From Psychroflexus torquis ATCC 700755 (GTDB taxonomy: Bacteria; Bacteroidota; Bacteroidia; Flavobacteriales; Flavobacteriaceae), in assembly GCF_000153485.2 (NCBI RefSeq), contig NC_018721.1, positions 2,046,001-2,110,000 of the forward strand: DNA of 64,000 bases. The letters run 5' to 3'. Below are positions 62,690-64,000 of the stretch, in pieces. A model generated the notes under the pieces. That model saw nothing but the letters and a program-made list of their open reading frames with translations. It searched no databases and was not told where the DNA came from. A program made the position numbers and the translations under genes. Each line of letters begins with the position of its first letter. Positions within the stretch are counted from its first letter, which is position 1.

Positions 62690-64000
62690 TTATACAGCTC
62701 CTTGTGCAATCATAGCATCAGCTACTTTTACAAAACCAGCGATATTTGCACCTTTTACATAGTTAATTTGAGCACCGTCGCTTTCGCCATATTTTACGCA
62801 AGCCTCATGAATATCACTCATGATTTGCTTGAGCTTAGCATCTACTTCTTCCGCACTCCAATTGTAACGCATTGAATTTTGAGACATTTCCAAACCAGAA
62901 ACGGAAACACCTCCAGCGTTGGATGCTTTACCTGGAGCAAAAATGACACCTTCCTTATGGAAATGCTCTACAGCTTCGGGCGTACATGGCATATTCGCCC
63001 CTTCAGTAACTGCTTTTATTTTTTTGTTAACAAGCTTGAAAGCATCGTCTTCATTCAATTCATTTTGGGTTGCACATGGTAAGGCGACATCAATTTCAGC
63101 AGCGACATCCCATGGTTTTTTACCTTCAAAAAATTGAACATGATCAAACTCATCAGCCATTTCATCAATGCGACCACGTCTCTCATTCTTGAGATCTTGG
63201 AGGTAATCAAATTCCTTGGAGTGGAAACCATTTTCACTATAAACATAGCCAGTTGAGTCTGATAATGTCACAACAATAGCACCTAATTGAATGGCCTTTT
63301 GAAAAGCATACTGAGCTACATTACCTGAACCAGAAATAGCTATTTTTTTACCTTTTAAATCATCATTTTTACGATTTAGCATTTCTTGGGTAAAGTAAAC
63401 AACACCATAGCCAGTGGCTTCTGGACGTATAAGAGATCCTCCAAAAGAGGGGCCTTTACCAGTTAAAATGCCAGTAAATTCATTTTGAATGCGTTTGTAC
63501 TGGCCAAAAAGATAGCCAATTTCTCTGCCTCCAACACCCATATCTCCTGCAGGCACATCTGTATTGTTACCGATATGTCTGTATAATTCTGTCATAAAGC
63601 TTTGGCAGAAACGCATAACTTCATTGTCTGATTTTCCTTTAGGGTCAAAATCAGATCCACCTTTACCGCCTCCCATAGGTAGAGTAGTAAGGCTGTTTTT
63701 AAAGACTTGTTCAAAAGCTAGAAACTTTAAAATACTTAAATTTACAGAAGGGTGAAATCTAAGCCCTCCTTTATAAGGTCCTATTGCAGAGTTCATTTGG
63801 ACTCTAAAGCCTCTATTAACTTGAATGTCTCCTTGGTCATCTATCCAAGTTACTCTAAACATAATTACCCGTTCCGGCTCGACCATTCGCTCTAGAAGCT
63901 TATGGTTTTTATATTTAGGATTATTTTCCATAAAAGGAATAATAGTTTCTGCAACTTCGTGGACTGCTTGTAAAAATTCAGGCTGGTTTGAATTCCTTTG
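62690..64000 (-). CDS. gdhA: NADP-specific glutamate dehydrogenase (5' end beyond window)
   Basis: The frame is open from the stop (62690) to the last base of the window ('RNSNQPEFLQAVHEVAETII' precedes the internal ATG at 63931), so the true start is outside. Catalytic signatures: 'LPMGGGKGGSDFDPKGKSDN' with the active Lys, 'DVPAGDMGVGGREIGYLFGQ', and a Rossmann 'AISGSGNVAQYAFQKAIQLG' region. It converts 2-oxoglutarate and ammonia to glutamate. About 437 codons are inside, and the usual length is ~445-450. Confidence 0.93.
   Translation of the reverse strand, partial: QRNSNQPEFLQAVHEVAETIIPFMENNPKYKNHKLLERMVEPERVIMFRVTWIDDQGDIQVNRGFRVQMNSAIGPYKGGLRFHPSVNLSILKFLAFEQVFKNSLTTLPMGGGKGGSDFDPKGKSDNEVMRFCQSFMTELYRHIGNNTDVPAGDMGVGGREIGYLFGQYKRIQNEFTGILTGKGPSFGGSLIRPEATGYGVVYFTQEMLNRKNDDLKGKKIAISGSGNVAQYAFQKAIQLGAIVVTLSDSTGYVYSENGFHSKEFDYLQDLKNERRGRIDEMADEFDHVQFFEGKKPWDVAAEIDVALPCATQNELNEDDAFKLVNKKIKAVTEGANMPCTPEAVEHFHKEGVIFAPGKASNAGGVSVSGLEMSQNSMRYNWSAEEVDAKLKQIMSDIHEACVKYGESDGAQINYVKGANIAGFVKVADAMIAQGAV

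Noticed and set aside
1..64000. tRNA, rRNA or tmRNA genes, CRISPR arrays
   Set aside because: I saw no cloverleaf with TTCRA-type loop, no rRNA-like conserved blocks and no regularly spaced repeats with unique spacers.

Overview
The window is low-GC DNA from a marine-type Flavobacteriaceae/Bacteroidetes chromosome. Supporting signs are type IX secretion (PorZ, a C-terminal sorting domain), a TonB-dependent receptor with a carboxypeptidase-like N-terminus, lineage-restricted families (DUF6327, DUF4254, DUF6341, DUF6427), TANNTTTG-type promoter motifs and IS91/MITE debris. No genus can be named from the sequence alone.

Layout. (1) 1-7017 is ordinary core genome: 3' end of gltX, an SPFH protein, a YtxH/holin-like/DUF6327 envelope operon, glyS, a ComF-like phosphoribosyltransferase and a large Ig-like lipoprotein. 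(2) 7018-39539 is a ~32 kb accessory region that starts with a tyrosine-recombinase relic. It holds small cargo genes (HEPN-like protein, TerB-like/membrane pair, small ORF pairs, a broken HigB next to an intact HigA, DoxX-like protein, a PD-(D/E)XK-like protein with a frameshift, TonB receptor + Crp/Fnr regulator, OFA-type MFS transporter, a type IX-secreted repeat protein). The cargo is embedded in IS91-family copies, a group II intron with RT, two RT-less group II intron derivatives, MITEs, IS4, IS630 and IS66. (3) 39540-64000 is core genome again: LysE, recJ, AddB-like and AddA-like proteins, an OmpA/TSP3 porin, kbl, SOD, a GT9 glycosyltransferase, purD, pdeM, an HD hydrolase, an acyltransferase, bacilliredoxin, a TerB/DnaJ protein, recO, porZ and gdhA (cut by the window end).

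The most interesting content is the architecture of the accessory region. First, several cargo genes lie between imperfect palindromes ending in GTT(A/G)(C/G)C-type cores, arranged like integron cassettes but with a non-canonical core and no integrase visible. The RT-bearing group II intron starts exactly at such a core, and the two RT-less introns sit just upstream of others. Second, three copies of a chimera join the IS91 hairpin end to the last part of the group II intron at the same GAAGTGC microhomology. Each chimera ends 15-21 bases before a cargo gene, which resembles an ISCR-like, one-ended rolling-circle gene-capture arrangement. Third, small REP-like palindromes have entered RNA or DNA hairpins repeatedly, including the same two places in domain V of two different introns. 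Nested insertions allow events to be ordered: MITE within MITE, IS66 within MITE, MITE within IS91, then a MITE/IS91 deletion at a shared GCCGTAT.

The IS630 copy at 35105-36216 splits a type IX-secreted protein. Removing the element and one TA restores a continuous frame, so this insertion looks recent and potentially reversible. The two-gene TerB-like/'GHDP' membrane-protein unit (8708-10475) is the best candidate for an undescribed functional system.
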